The position numbers and the translations under genes are program-made. The notes under the pieces were generated by a model that saw only the letters and a program-made list of their open reading frames with translations, was not told where the DNA came from and made no database searches. Below are positions 51,706 through 60,962 of a stretch of DNA of 64,000 bases, in pieces (the first letter of the stretch is position 1; every line of letters starts with the position of its first letter). The stretch is from positions 186,001 to 250,000 of the forward strand of contig NZ_ABCK01000007.1 in assembly GCF_000170755.1 (NCBI RefSeq). The letters run 5' to 3'. Origin of the DNA: Lentisphaera araneosa HTCC2155 (GTDB taxonomy: Bacteria; Verrucomicrobiota; Lentisphaeria; Lentisphaerales; Lentisphaeraceae).

Positions 51706-53241
51706 ATGAATAAAAAATTATTGTCAATTTTTACCCTGTTTTCCTTTATCAGTTTAGCTGATAAACCCAATATCGTTTATATCCTTGCCGATGACATGGG
51801 CATAGGCGATATTTCGGGCTTAAATACCCAGTCGAAAATCAGAACTCCTCAACTCGATAGTCTGATTAATAATGGCATGACTTTCACTGATGCTCATACG
51901 GCCTCAGCAGTTTGTACTCCAACGCGCTACGGTTTACTCACGGGTCGTTACCCCTGGCGTTCAGAACTGAAAGACGGCGTTACTAATGGTTATTCCAAGG
52001 CGCTCATTTCCGAGAGTTTAGATACAGTTCCAAAATTGCTTAAGCGAGCAGGTTATAATACCGCAATGGTAGGCAAGTGGCACTTGGGTTTTAACTGGAC
52101 TTTCAAAGAGGGGGCCAAAGCCGTCTATGATTTAAAGCCCGATAGTCGTGAACTTGAAGACCAAGTGGATTACACTAAACCTTTTACTGGAGGCCCCGTC
52201 GACTGCGGTTTTGATTATTTTTATGGCATGGTGGCTTCGCCGGGAATGCCTCCCTACACCTATCTCGAAAATAGAAACGTAACGGTTCAACCGACTGAGA
52301 GACAGGAATGGTTTGGGCCACGCCCCAAGTTCCCAGGTGGGAAGAAAATGGATTTTGAACGCAAGGCTCAGATGTTGCGTCCAGGTTATAAGGCACCAGG
52401 TTTTGAATCAAATCAAGTGATGCTCACTTACACCGAAAAAGCGGTGGACTACATTGATAAGTATAGCTCTGAAAAGCCTTTCTTTTTATATGTTCCCTAT
52501 GCCTCACCGCATACGCCCATTTTTCCACGCAAGCCATTTTTGGGCACAAGTCAGACGGGCATTTATGGTGACTTTGTCGAGGAGTTGGACTGGAGTGTGG
52601 GACAAATTATTAAGGCTCTCAAGGATTCAGGGGAAATCGAAAATACCCTGATCATTTTTACGGCGGATAATGGCTATGCCCAAGCGGGCTTCCCCCAAGA
52701 GCACATCGATAAGTATAAGCATGAACCAAGTCGTGAACTCAATGGTCGCAAAGCTTCCTTGTTGGAAGGAGGTCACCGCGTGCCTTTTATTGCGCATTGG
52801 CCAAAAATCATTAAACAAAAGTCTCAATGTAGTACAGCCGTTAGCCTCAATGACCTTTATGCGACTTGCGCAAAAATGACAGGAATCAAAACGGACCTTA
52901 ATCAAGGAGTTGATAGTTATAATATGCTGGATTTGCTCAAAGGTGGAGAGCTTTATGAACGCCCCAATATGATTTATGCGGATTACTCGGGTAAGTTTGC
53001 GGTTCGCAAAGGTGACTGGAAGTTGATCCTCAACCCTAATCCAAAGATGCGAGCTTTGTACAATTTAAAAAATGACCTCTCAGAAAAAACTAATCAATAC
53101 ACGAATCCCGAGTTCAAATCAGTGCTTGATGAGCTCATGAAAACGATCACTCAAGTTGTGCAGAACGGCCGTACGACGAATGGCAAAGTTTTAAAAAATG
53201 ATGGTCCCGAAAAATGGCAGCAGCTTTACTGGATTAAATAG
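51706..53241 (+). CDS. S1-family arylsulfatase-like enzyme
   Basis: This 511-aa exported sulfatase (signal MNKKLLSIFTLFSFISLA) shows PNIVYILADDMGIGDISGLN, the formylglycine motif CTPTRYGLLTGRYPWR (C-x-P-T-R, as in arylsulfatase A-like enzymes), GKWHLGF, and FTADNGYAQAG. The H-T-P substrate loop is in YASPHTPIFPRKPF. It is a monocistronic unit with its own cluster promoter. It may remove sulfate from fucose or galactose in algal or animal polysaccharides. Confidence 0.92.
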   Translation: MNKKLLSIFTLFSFISLADKPNIVYILADDMGIGDISGLNTQSKIRTPQLDSLINNGMTFTDAHTASAVCTPTRYGLLTGRYPWRSELKDGVTNGYSKALISESLDTVPKLLKRAGYNTAMVGKWHLGFNWTFKEGAKAVYDLKPDSRELEDQVDYTKPFTGGPVDCGFDYFYGMVASPGMPPYTYLENRNVTVQPTERQEWFGPRPKFPGGKKMDFERKAQMLRPGYKAPGFESNQVMLTYTEKAVDYIDKYSSEKPFFLYVPYASPHTPIFPRKPFLGTSQTGIYGDFVEELDWSVGQIIKALKDSGEIENTLIIFTADNGYAQAGFPQEHIDKYKHEPSRELNGRKASLLEGGHRVPFIAHWPKIIKQKSQCSTAVSLNDLYATCAKMTGIKTDLNQGVDSYNMLDLLKGGELYERPNMIYADYSGKFAVRKGDWKLILNPNPKMRALYNLKNDLSEKTNQYTNPEFKSVLDELMKTITQVVQNGRTTNGKVLKNDGPEKWQQLYWIK

Positions 53242-53260
53242 TCAAAAACTTAGTGTGAGC

Positions 53261-53288
53261 TGTCAATTAAAGGTCTTTTCCGGTAGTT
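53261..53288 (+). promoter_or_regulatory. Cluster promoter element 6 (GH29 gene 53319)
   Basis: TGTCAATT at 53261-53268, 13-bp spacer, GGTAGTT at 53282-53288, 37 bp before the ATG. Confidence 0.78.
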
Positions 53289-53318
53289 AATTTATTAAAG
53301 AAATTAACTAGGAAAATT

Positions 53319-55088
53319 ATGTTTACAAAATCATTTATCGCTCTCAGTTTATTAGCTGTATCAAGTTTAGCCTCACAAATTCCCGCACCAAAAGCCGAGC
53401 GTCCGAGTGATGCTCAAGCCTTTTTAAAGAAGCAAGGTAAAGATGCCGAGCTCTTTGTTGGCAATGAAAACAAGCGTCAATGGTGGGTAGATTCTCGCTT
53501 TGGCGTTTTCATGCACTGGAATCCTTCCTCTATTGAAGGGACGTCGATTAGTTGGGGGCGCGGTGGTCTAAGGCCTCATCATAGTTCAAAAGAGAATAAG
53601 AAAGGTGTTCCCGCTGAGCGTTATGATAATCTCTATAAAGAGTTTAATCCGGTGAAATTTGATGCCGATGCTTGGATCAAAATGGTCAAAGAGTCTGGTG
53701 CGAAATACTTTGTCTTCACCTCAAAGCACCACGATGGTTTTTGTATGTTTGAAACCAAGCATACAGATTACAATATCATGAATACTCCCTTTAAGCGCGA
53801 TATATGTAAAGAGCTGGCAGAGGCCTGTGAGAAGTATGGGATTAAACTCTTTTTCTATTACTCGCAGCCCGACTGGAACCATGCGGATTATAAAAAGAAA
53901 GATTTAACTGACTACAACAAGTTTTTGCATGCCCAAATTGCGGAGCTTTTGGATTATCCTGCTTTGGCAGGCATTTGGTGGGATGGCTTGGGCAAGCATA
54001 TCGACAATTGGAATGGCACTGAATTAGTTAAAATGATTAAAGCGAAAAGACCCGATATTCTTATGAATCCCCGCTTTGCAACGCGCAAATGGCGCTTTGG
54101 TGATTACGACACCCCCGAGCAAGAAATCGGTGGTTTTCAGATTGACCGTCCCTGGGAAACTTGCCTGACAATGGGGCAGAAATGGTCTCACGTTCACAAT
54201 ACCAAGCAGGTGTTGCCTTTCGAAGTCTGCATGCGTTCGCTTATTCGCTGTGCGGGTGGTGACGGTAACCTACTTCTCAATGTGGGGCCAACGCCCGAAG
54301 GAACAATTCGTCAGGTTGAACAGGACAACTACCGCCGCATGGGTCAATGGCTCAAAAAGTATGGCGAGAGTATCTACGCGACACGTGGTGGTCCTTATAA
54401 GCCGGCGCACTGGGGCATGTCCACTCGGACCGAAAAAGCCATTTATCTTCACGTGCTTCAGCACTGGCCAGATGGTGTTTTAGAAATTGCCGACCCCGGC
54501 CTCAAAGTATTGAAGGCCGAAGCCCTCACTGGTGGCGATTTGCGCTTTTCGCAAAAAGATGGCAAGCTCATTCTGAATTTAGATGCTTCCAGTCATGATC
54601 CGGCCAATACCCTGATTAAACTCACTACGGAAGGGAGTCCTCTAACTCTTGAAGTTATTGAAGCGGAGCAAACAGGTAAAGCACTAAATCGCCAAGCAGG
54701 GGTTACAATTACACCTTCCAGTGAGAGTGATCGTGGACCAGCTTCAGTTCTCATTAAAGGTGGCAAGGAATTTGTTTCTGGAGCTCATCACCGCAAAGCC
54801 TGGACTGGACTACATTCCGATAAGAAGCCCTTTCTGGAAATTGACTTAGGTTCAATTAAGATTTTCTCAAAAGTGGCTATCGAAGAACGCATGGCCTGGA
54901 CTGATATGTGCCGTGGCTTCTTCCTAGAGTATCAGGCGCCAGATGGCAGCTGGAAAGAAATCACCAAGGGTGATTACCTCGGTTACTTCACTGTGGATTT
55001 TAAACCGGTAACAGCACAAAAAGTACGCGTACGTTTTGTCAATCACGAACGCCCAACCGCAGTCATGAGTTTTGATATTTTTGAATAA
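53319..55088 (+). CDS. GH29 alpha-L-fucosidase with C-terminal discoidin domain
   Basis: This 589-aa exported enzyme (signal MFTKSFIALSLLAVSSLAS) parallels the GH29 gene at 46148. It shows WWVDSRFGVFMHWNPSS, GAKYFVFTSKHHDGFCMFET, the nucleophile Asp in GIWWDGLG, and CAGGDGNLLLNVGPTPEG. A C-terminal F5/8-type domain includes PFLEIDLGSIKIFSKVAIEER. The two GH29 paralogues differ in the metal-free loop regions and probably in linkage preference. It has its own cluster promoter and no partner downstream in the same unit. Confidence 0.93.
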   Translation: MFTKSFIALSLLAVSSLASQIPAPKAERPSDAQAFLKKQGKDAELFVGNENKRQWWVDSRFGVFMHWNPSSIEGTSISWGRGGLRPHHSSKENKKGVPAERYDNLYKEFNPVKFDADAWIKMVKESGAKYFVFTSKHHDGFCMFETKHTDYNIMNTPFKRDICKELAEACEKYGIKLFFYYSQPDWNHADYKKKDLTDYNKFLHAQIAELLDYPALAGIWWDGLGKHIDNWNGTELVKMIKAKRPDILMNPRFATRKWRFGDYDTPEQEIGGFQIDRPWETCLTMGQKWSHVHNTKQVLPFEVCMRSLIRCAGGDGNLLLNVGPTPEGTIRQVEQDNYRRMGQWLKKYGESIYATRGGPYKPAHWGMSTRTEKAIYLHVLQHWPDGVLEIADPGLKVLKAEALTGGDLRFSQKDGKLILNLDASSHDPANTLIKLTTEGSPLTLEVIEAEQTGKALNRQAGVTITPSSESDRGPASVLIKGGKEFVSGAHHRKAWTGLHSDKKPFLEIDLGSIKIFSKVAIEERMAWTDMCRGFFLEYQAPDGSWKEITKGDYLGYFTVDFKPVTAQKVRVRFVNHERPTAVMSFDIFE

Positions 55089-55099
55089 ATAACTTTTTA

Positions 55100-55127
55100 T
55101 GTCACCTTTGATTTTCTGTCCTGTTTT
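55100..55127 (+). promoter_or_regulatory. Cluster promoter element 7 (pseudopilin 55159)
   Basis: TGTCACCT at 55100-55107, 13-bp spacer, CTGTTTT at 55121-55127, 38 bp before the ATG. The second half is the weakest match among the ten. Confidence 0.55.
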
Positions 55128-55158
55128 CTAAATATTAAGAAAGTAAGGCGTAGTCAAA

Positions 55159-55929
55159 ATGAAAAAGAAAAATTTTACTCTGATCGAGATCCTCGTTGTT
55201 GTAGCTATTATTGGTATTTTGGTATCTTTACTGATGCCAGCTTTAAGTAAAGCAAGGGAAACAGCACGGACGGCACAGTGCGCTAATAATATCAAGCAGC
55301 ACATGACGGCTTCTATGATGTTCTTGGGAGATAATGACCATGAGTTTTGGCCTCGCCGAGCTTATAATACTAAGAATGAAGATCCTGCGGAAGGTGGAAC
55401 ACCACGGACTTGGGATCGTTACAGTTCTAGTATCTTTTATGATACTCACGATTTAGACGCTGCTCGACATGCTCCGGGAAGTAAATCTTGGGGTTCATAT
55501 AAAGTCAGTATTTGGGATTACCTCCCATCTGATGAAGTACAAATGTGCCCGAGTCATGATCATGTGGATGCGGATGATAAGCATCGATATCAGTATTCCT
55601 ATGGTTTTTCTGGGGCTTATGATGGCGTAAAGTTGAGTTCTTTTATCCCATCAGCGTCAGAATTGGGAACGATAACAGATATTGATTATACAACTCACGT
55701 GGAAGTCATTGCACGAGCGGGTCAGATATATGCACGGCACAACGCCAAGCTCAATATCGCATTCTTGGATGGCCATGTGGAAGGAATGAATGCCTTGCCT
55801 TTTTATGATATGAGTGCCCAATGGAACATTCTCGGATATTCCGAGCCAAGTAATGGAGTGCAAACCGGGGGTAACACAGGAACTAAGAGTTCTTGGAGTG
55901 ATAAATATGGTGATCCAGTTATTGAGTAA
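55159..55929 (+). CDS. Pseudopilin-like protein with H-X9-DG motif
   Basis: This 256-aa protein has leader MKKKN before [16 protein letters not shown], with Asn before Phe rather than Gly. The mature domain contains [24 protein letters not shown], and near the end [19 protein letters not shown], the H-X9-DG motif. It is transcribed alone from its own cluster promoter. Its role is unknown; association with fucosidases suggests a part in handling polysaccharide outside the inner membrane. Confidence 0.88.
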   Translation: MKKKNFTLIEILVVVAIIGILVSLLMPALSKARETARTAQCANNIKQHMTASMMFLGDNDHEFWPRRAYNTKNEDPAEGGTPRTWDRYSSSIFYDTHDLDAARHAPGSKSWGSYKVSIWDYLPSDEVQMCPSHDHVDADDKHRYQYSYGFSGAYDGVKLSSFIPSASELGTITDIDYTTHVEVIARAGQIYARHNAKLNIAFLDGHVEGMNALPFYDMSAQWNILGYSEPSNGVQTGGNTGTKSSWSDKYGDPVIE

Positions 55930-56037
55930 GGCTTAGATTTTTAACGGAGTTTATACATTTCTAAAAATGGCAAGATACCTTTGCCCAACCTCGGTGGGCA
56001 GGTAAACTCTAAAAACGCAATCATTTTTGTGCCTAGC

Positions 56038-56065
56038 TGTTAATTGCGATACTTAAGCGGTCATA
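56038..56065 (+). promoter_or_regulatory. Cluster promoter element 8 (hydrolase remnant 56103)
   Basis: TGTTAATT at 56038-56045, 13-bp spacer, GGTCATA at 56059-56065, 44 bp before the ATG. The promoter is kept although the gene is decayed. Confidence 0.72.
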
Positions 56066-56102
56066 AATTAAGTAGACTTCATCAATTAATGGGATCACCA
56101 CT

Positions 56103-56843
56103 ATGCGCCTTTTATCAATACTTTTATTCACTTTCTGCCTTTCTGTTTCAGCAGAGGAAATTAAAACGAGTCAGTGGAAGGGCTTTGAACGACACGACTT
56201 TAAATTTGAGAATAGAAAAGCTCATGTGGTAGTGCCCAAGAAAGCGATGGAGGGTAAACCCTGGGTTTGGCGGGCGAAGCAAAATCCTGAGAAAGTCAAT
56301 GCGATCTACGCCGAAGCTCCCGTGTGCGACATTAAATCTTGGCCAGGAGGCAAAGGCAAAGGTGTTGGCGCAAAGGCTCAGTGGACCCAGTCGCAAAAGG
56401 TTTATGAAATGGATGAGGCAGGACTGATGGCTTGGAAGGGGAATCCTATTGATGATATTGCGCTACTCGCAAAAGCCGGTGTGCCACTCTTTTTTGTGAC
56501 TCACAAGGATGACATGATTGTGCCTAATGCAGAAAATACGGATGTTCTTGTAAATAAATACCGTGAAGCTGGCGGTGAAGCTCAAGTTCATGTGCATACA
56601 GGTGAGTCGAAGTCTAAAGGTCACCACTTTAAAATTGAAAAAGTCGACGAAGCGGTCGAGTTCATTCTTAAGAATTCCAAAAAAGAGGGGAACTCACGCA
56701 GAGCCGCGAAGATCGCAAGGAAAAGAAGTCATCAGTTCGCTACGCTTGCAGATCGTTCGCAAGCTTACTGCAGATCGGCCTTCGGCCCACAGGAAAGGGA
56801 AAAGTTATCAGCAATCCGTTGGCAGATTACCATACTTCTATAA
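56103..56843 (+). pseudogene. Internally deleted alpha/beta hydrolase with repeat-derived C-terminus
   Basis: The frame is open for 246 codons: signal peptide (MRLLSILLFTFCLSVSA), then WKGFERHDFKFENRKAHVVVP. KPWVWRA is joined directly to QNPEKVNAIYAEAPVCDIKSWPGG. In intact relatives known to me, KPWVWRA is followed by about 90 residues including a G-x-S-R-G-G nucleophile elbow before the NPEKV segment. That block is missing here in frame, so the enzyme cannot be active. After FILKNSKK the translation enters the dispersed repeat at 56692, so the true C-terminus is also altered. The later His segment (SKGHHFKIE) remains. Confidence 0.75.
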
Positions 56844-56940
56844 TTTTCCTCGACGAGGGAAAATGTGATTAGCCTGGGGTGACTGAAAGGAACCCCAGAA
56901 AAAGGTTTCGTAAACAAAAAGCGTCCTCGACGAGGGCGAA
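56692..56940 (+). repeat. Palindrome-rich dispersed repeat, copy A
   Basis: It begins with a CTCACGCAGAGCCGCGAAG segment, then a block (56728-56788) shared with 60314-60374. The hairpin CTGGGG...CCCCAG and the perfect palindrome CCTCGACGAGG occur at about 56849 and 56928. It overlaps the end of the hydrolase remnant and lies before the convergent methyltransferase stop. Confidence 0.75.
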
Positions 56941-56952
56941 CTATGATGGAGC

Positions 56953-57441
56953 TTAACTTTCCTGTTGCGGTAAATTACCGCCTAGTTTTGCGACGCGATC
57001 ATACATCAGGATTGAACCGGCGACGGCGACGTTGAGACTGAAATAACCTGGAAGTTTCACAATGCCATGACAACGCTTTAGAACCTTTGGAGCGAGCCCT
57101 GCTTGTTCGTTGCCGAGTAAGTAGCAAGCTTGGTCGGGGTGTTCGTAGTCGGCAATGTCTATAGCATCTTCAGTGAGTTCGACAGCAATTATCCGCGTGG
57201 CCGTGGGTTGATTATCGTAAAAATCATCAAAGTTTTTGTAGTGGTAGAGGGGGATCTTTTTCCAAGTATGAGTGACATCACTCATTTGTTTTTTGTACTT
57301 CTTGTCGATAGTGAAAATATAGCTGGCTCCCATGATGTAGGCACTGCGCCAGAGTGTACCAATGTTGAGGCCGTTGACATTATTCATGATGCCGATGCCA
57401 AAGAAGCCTTGGTTTTTATATTTGTGTGATTTAACTGCCAT
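56953..57441 (-). CDS. SpoU/TrmH-family RNA methyltransferase
   Basis: This 162-aa SPOUT-fold enzyme is predicted to 2'-O-methylate RNA. Motif 1 is NNVNGLNIGTLWRSAYIMGA, motif 2 CYLLGNEQAGLAPKVLKRC and motif 3 KLPGYFSLNVAVAGSILMYDR. The catalytic Arg (in LWRSA) and the Asn of SLNV are present. The short length fits the smaller TrmH-type proteins lacking an N-terminal extension. It starts 11 bp inside the end of the kinase gene and may be co-transcribed with it. Confidence 0.9.
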   Translation of the reverse strand: MAVKSHKYKNQGFFGIGIMNNVNGLNIGTLWRSAYIMGASYIFTIDKKYKKQMSDVTHTWKKIPLYHYKNFDDFYDNQPTATRIIAVELTEDAIDIADYEHPDQACYLLGNEQAGLAPKVLKRCHGIVKLPGYFSLNVAVAGSILMYDRVAKLGGNLPQQES

Positions 57442-59593
57442 GATCGTAGTAAGTGATTTTGATTTTCTTGTTGAGCTTGTCGAGTTCCTTTTGAAGGTAG
57501 ACCCCGCTGGGGAGAGTAAGTTCCCTTAAAGTTTTCATATGATTGAAACGATGGATGCCGGAACAAAATTCGTTGATGGTGAGTTTTTTCAGTGGGTACT
57601 GATAGATGGCTTCGTAATCACTAATTTTTGTTCCTTTGATATTTAATTCCTCTACAGGAATATCCCAGGCTTTATTCAAACTATTCACCGGAGTGTGGGC
57701 AATATTGAGTTTTTTGAGTGGGTAGGTCCAAAGAATAGTGAGGTCACGAAAATTTGTGTAGCTCATATCGAGTTCAGAGATTTTCCAATGGCGAATTTCT
57801 TCGTAAGGTGAGCAGCGAGTACCGTTTAAGGAAAGCTGGTAGGAACCATCATCCAGTTGCTGCAGATTAAAGTTGAATTGCTTACTTTTATTGCGGCGCT
57901 TCATAGAGGATTTAGCATATTGAATACAGTCGTCCATACTGAACTTATGACGGGTACTGGAGTTAATGTGCCAAGCGATATAATGCTTATCAGCATTAAA
58001 AGAACCTGAAAGTAGGCTATTGGTGAATTGGAGTTGTTCTTCCCAAGTATATTTTTTGCTATGACCATGCGGTGTTAAAAAATCAGTATAGGCCTGCTTG
58101 ATCCACTGAGTGTCTTTTGGACCTTTGTACTGCTTAATATAATCGCGAGTTTTCGTCATTTGAAATGCGCCTAATTCCATTAAGGCGGCATGATAGAGTG
58201 CATCTTGATGACGAGGATTGAGCTGAAGAACAAGGCGAATGGTTTCGGTCGCACTCAGATAATTCTTCGCTTTTCGAAAAGGCACAAAAGCTTTATCCAT
58301 GAGTTCTTTTGCCGCTTGAACCTTGAGGCTTGAACTGAACTTTTTTTCGGCCTGAAGAGCCTGTACGAGGGAGAGAGCTTTAGTCTCGGCATTTTCGGCT
58401 TCGCTTTGGGCTTTTAATGCCCTGTTCTCTGACTCATGGGATTTATTAGCCATGGCCTCAGCATGAGCTTGCGCAGATTCAGCCAAGTGTTTTTCGTTTC
58501 GCAGTTGATGAATAAAAAAGCTCGTTAGAATTAAGGTGCCAAAGAGGGCGACGGCGCTGAGTATAAAGGGCAGTTTATTGCGAATGATTAAGAGCTTAAT
58601 TTCTTTAAAAAATCCAGCGTCTTCTGCGGACGTCGCAAAACCCTGTAAGAAAGAACGCACATCATCGGATAATTGTTTAACTGTGGGGTAGCGTTCAGAG
58701 GCTTTGTTTTTCATGGCCTTTAAAACAACTGCGTCAAGTGCGAGGGGGATCTCGTGCTGTTTGGTTCTTTTATTGGGGGCAATTAAATCGCCATTTTCAG
58801 TTTGCTTGAGCAATTCTTCTAGGTTTGAGCCATTAAAGGGTTTCTCATAAGTGAGCAGGAAGTAGAGTAAGCCACCTAAACAAAAAACGTCGGTCTTCTG
58901 GCTGCGGGAGCCAAAGCGTCGGCTGATTTGCTCGGGCGCCATATAACCTGGAGTTCCTTTGATCTTATTATTGTAACTTAGATTCAAGTCTTTCGGGACC
59001 ATTTCTTGTGTGGAAAGGTCTTCAGAGAGGGTATCATTATCACTGAGATCGCGCGCTAAGCCCCAATCACAGACGAGGACCTGACCGAAATCATCGACTT
59101 GGATATTAGAAGGTTTTAAATCCAAGTGCAGGATGTTTTTGGAATGGGCAAAAGAAATCGCATCACAGACTTTGAGAAAAATCTCTAAGCGATCATTTAA
59201 GGATAAAAATTCTTACTGTTTTTCTGATTTTTTGATGAGATCATAGAGGTTGCAGCCACTGAGCTTTTTCATGGTGAAAAAGACCTGTCCCTTTTCGACT
59301 CCAATATCGTAAAGTGGGATGATGTTGGGGTGCTCAAGCTTGGCTGAAATGCGAACTTCGCTAATGAAATTATCAACTTTCGTTTCGTCGCTTAGAGGAT
59401 AGGCGCGTGCCAGTTCGCGATCGGTAAATGAGTCAAAGGAACTGACAATTTTTTTCATGCCACCCGAGCCGATTTCCTCTCCGTCTTGGTAGCGCTTTTC
59501 GGCGTGACTTATTTTATCTAAGAGTTGGTCAGATTCGTCGTTGAAAGCCTGATCAAAAGCTTGAGTCATGAAGTCTTCGTTAAAGTCTTGCAT
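57431..59593 (-). pseudogene. Second membrane Ser/Thr kinase, interrupted by an in-frame TAA
   Basis: The gene reads in one frame except for a TAA at 59215-59213: KKSEKQ-stop-EFLSLNDRLEIFLKVC continues without shift into HLDLKPSN. It is a paralogue of the kinase at 43318, with GSGGMKKIVSSFD (Lys47 in the glycine loop), RELARAYPL (Ala64 at the beta-3 lysine place), DWG, and GTPGYMAPEQ. One helix (about 245-265 of the full product), a coiled coil, and leucine-rich-like C-terminal repeats (LKKLNIAHTPV, VEELNIKGTK) follow. Alternative start codons after the stop would lack the ATP-binding lobe. The end overlaps the methyltransferase gene by 11 bp. Confidence 0.82.
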
Positions 59594-60183
59594 TAGCCGA
59601 GTTCATCATCTAGAAAACGAATTTCACGATTGAGGCGTTTGAGAACGCGTTGACGATAGACGTGAACGCTATTCTTTTGCAGTTCGAGTTCTCCACTAAT
59701 TTCTTCGACATTTTTGCCTTCACTAAAGAGCATGAAAACTTGACGGTAGGAGTCAGATAGGTCCGGCTCAATGCGTTCCCAGGCGAGGGTGAAGATATGT
59801 TTTTTCCATTCGGCTTCTTCGATGTCTTCGGACTTAGATTCACTTTCTCCTTCAAGAGCCCCTTGTTCACTCGCTTTTTGAATTTTGTTTTGATAACGCT
59901 TATTGGTGCGAAAATGACCGAGGCATTGATGCTTAGTCACGGTGTAGATCCAATTGCGAAATTTGCCTTGTCCAGGCACATATTCAAAGCGCGGCAGGCT
60001 CTTCCAAATTTCGATAAGAGATTTTTGGACGAGATCATCGCGATCCGATTCCTGAACTCCCATGCGAATCATGATGCTATAAAGGTAGGCTTTATACAAA
60101 TCAGTAAATTCTTCCCAGGACTGCTCGTTGTGCTGTTCCCGGATTTTTGCGATGAGAGTTTGTCTAGTGTTATATTTATCCAT
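59593..60183 (-). CDS. ECF-type sigma factor, paralogue of 45470-46060
   Basis: This 196-aa sigma factor has the same length as its paralogue. Region 2 is DDLVQKSLIEIWKSLPRFEY then FRNWIYTVTKHQCLGHFR; region 4 is FMLFSEGKNVEEISGELELQKNSVHVYRQRVLKRL. Its stop and the kinase start share one base (TAATG), so the sigma/kinase pair is one module. The kinase partner is interrupted, so this sigma factor may now be unregulated or inactive. It is a second candidate for reading the cluster promoters. Confidence 0.9.
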   Translation of the reverse strand: MDKYNTRQTLIAKIREQHNEQSWEEFTDLYKAYLYSIMIRMGVQESDRDDLVQKSLIEIWKSLPRFEYVPGQGKFRNWIYTVTKHQCLGHFRTNKRYQNKIQKASEQGALEGESESKSEDIEEAEWKKHIFTLAWERIEPDLSDSYRQVFMLFSEGKNVEEISGELELQKNSVHVYRQRVLKRLNREIRFLDDELG

Positions 60184-60313
60184 AATCCAAAATATGTCTT
60201 TGAGTTAGCTAAGGTTAACACTTTGTCAGAGGAAAAACAAAGAGACTTCGTCCTTTTTCCGTCAAGTCTTAGGCTTAACAGGGAAAGGAATTTGGTTCTG
60301 AACTTATATCAAA

Positions 60314-60611
60314 GTCATCAGTCCGCTGCGCTTGCAGATCGTTCGCAAGCTCACTGCAGATCGGCCTTCGGCCTGCAGATAAAAGCTGGGAGCCCCGCAT
60401 TCCATGCGGAAGTATATTTTTTCTGAGAAATCTGTGGATGTATTTTAAATTATGAAGCCTCACGCAGAGTCGCTGGGACGCAGGGGGGGGAAGTTGTCAG
60501 ATTACCATGCTTTATTCTCCCTAGAAGAGGGGGGATATCATTAGCTTGGGGTGCCTGAAAGGAACCCCAGGAAAAAATTTCGTAAATAACAGCGTCCTCG
60601 ACGAGGGCGAA
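60314..60611 (+). repeat. Palindrome-rich dispersed repeat, copy B
   Basis: It shares the block GTCATCAGTYCGCT...GGCCTTCGGCC with copy A. It then has a CTCACGCAGAGTCGC segment, the hairpin around GGGGTGCCTGAAAGGAACCCC, and CCTCGACGAGG (60598-60608). A 41-bp stretch (60522-60562) is identical to 60748-60788 in copy C. Confidence 0.8.
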
Positions 60612-60748
60612 TAATTGGCCGTCTTCGACGACCCGAAATTGATTACATTGCGGTCTCCGGGTTTGGACTTCGTCCTACACCACGGAGCTAATCAAATCCA
60701 GCACCTTCGGAGCTAAAAATCATAAGAACTCGCAATTGAGGCTTCAAT

Positions 60749-60897
60749 AGAAGAGGGGGGATATCATTAGCTTGGGGTGCCTGAAAGGCGATTCAGAGTT
60801 TTTACTCTGTGAAAATCTGAGAAATCTGTGGATGTATTTAAATTATAAAGCCTCACGCAGAGCCGCGAAGTTCGCAGGGGGAAAAGTTGTCAGATCG
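60749..60897 (+). repeat. Palindrome-rich dispersed repeat, copy C
   Basis: It begins with the stretch identical to part of copy B. It then continues with AAATCTGTGGATGTATTT and CTCACGCAGAGCCGCGAAG blocks, both also found in copy B but in a different order. The rearranged order suggests modular or tandem growth. Confidence 0.75.
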
Positions 60898-60934
60898 ACC
60901 TTCAGCCATCAGTACGGATTTTTTTTTGCTTTTG

Positions 60935-60962
60935 AGTCAACTCTCGTTTCTGACCGGTCCTA
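60935..60962 (+). promoter_or_regulatory. Cluster promoter element 9 (pseudopilin 60999)
   Basis: AGTCAACT at 60935-60942, 13-bp spacer, GGTCCTA at 60956-60962, 43 bp before the ATG at 60999. Confidence 0.72.

Noticed and set aside
49591-59215. Genetic recoding of TAA as a sense codon
   Set aside because: TAA ends many intact genes in the window (for example tkt, moxR, ribD-neighbouring genes), so general reassignment is excluded.
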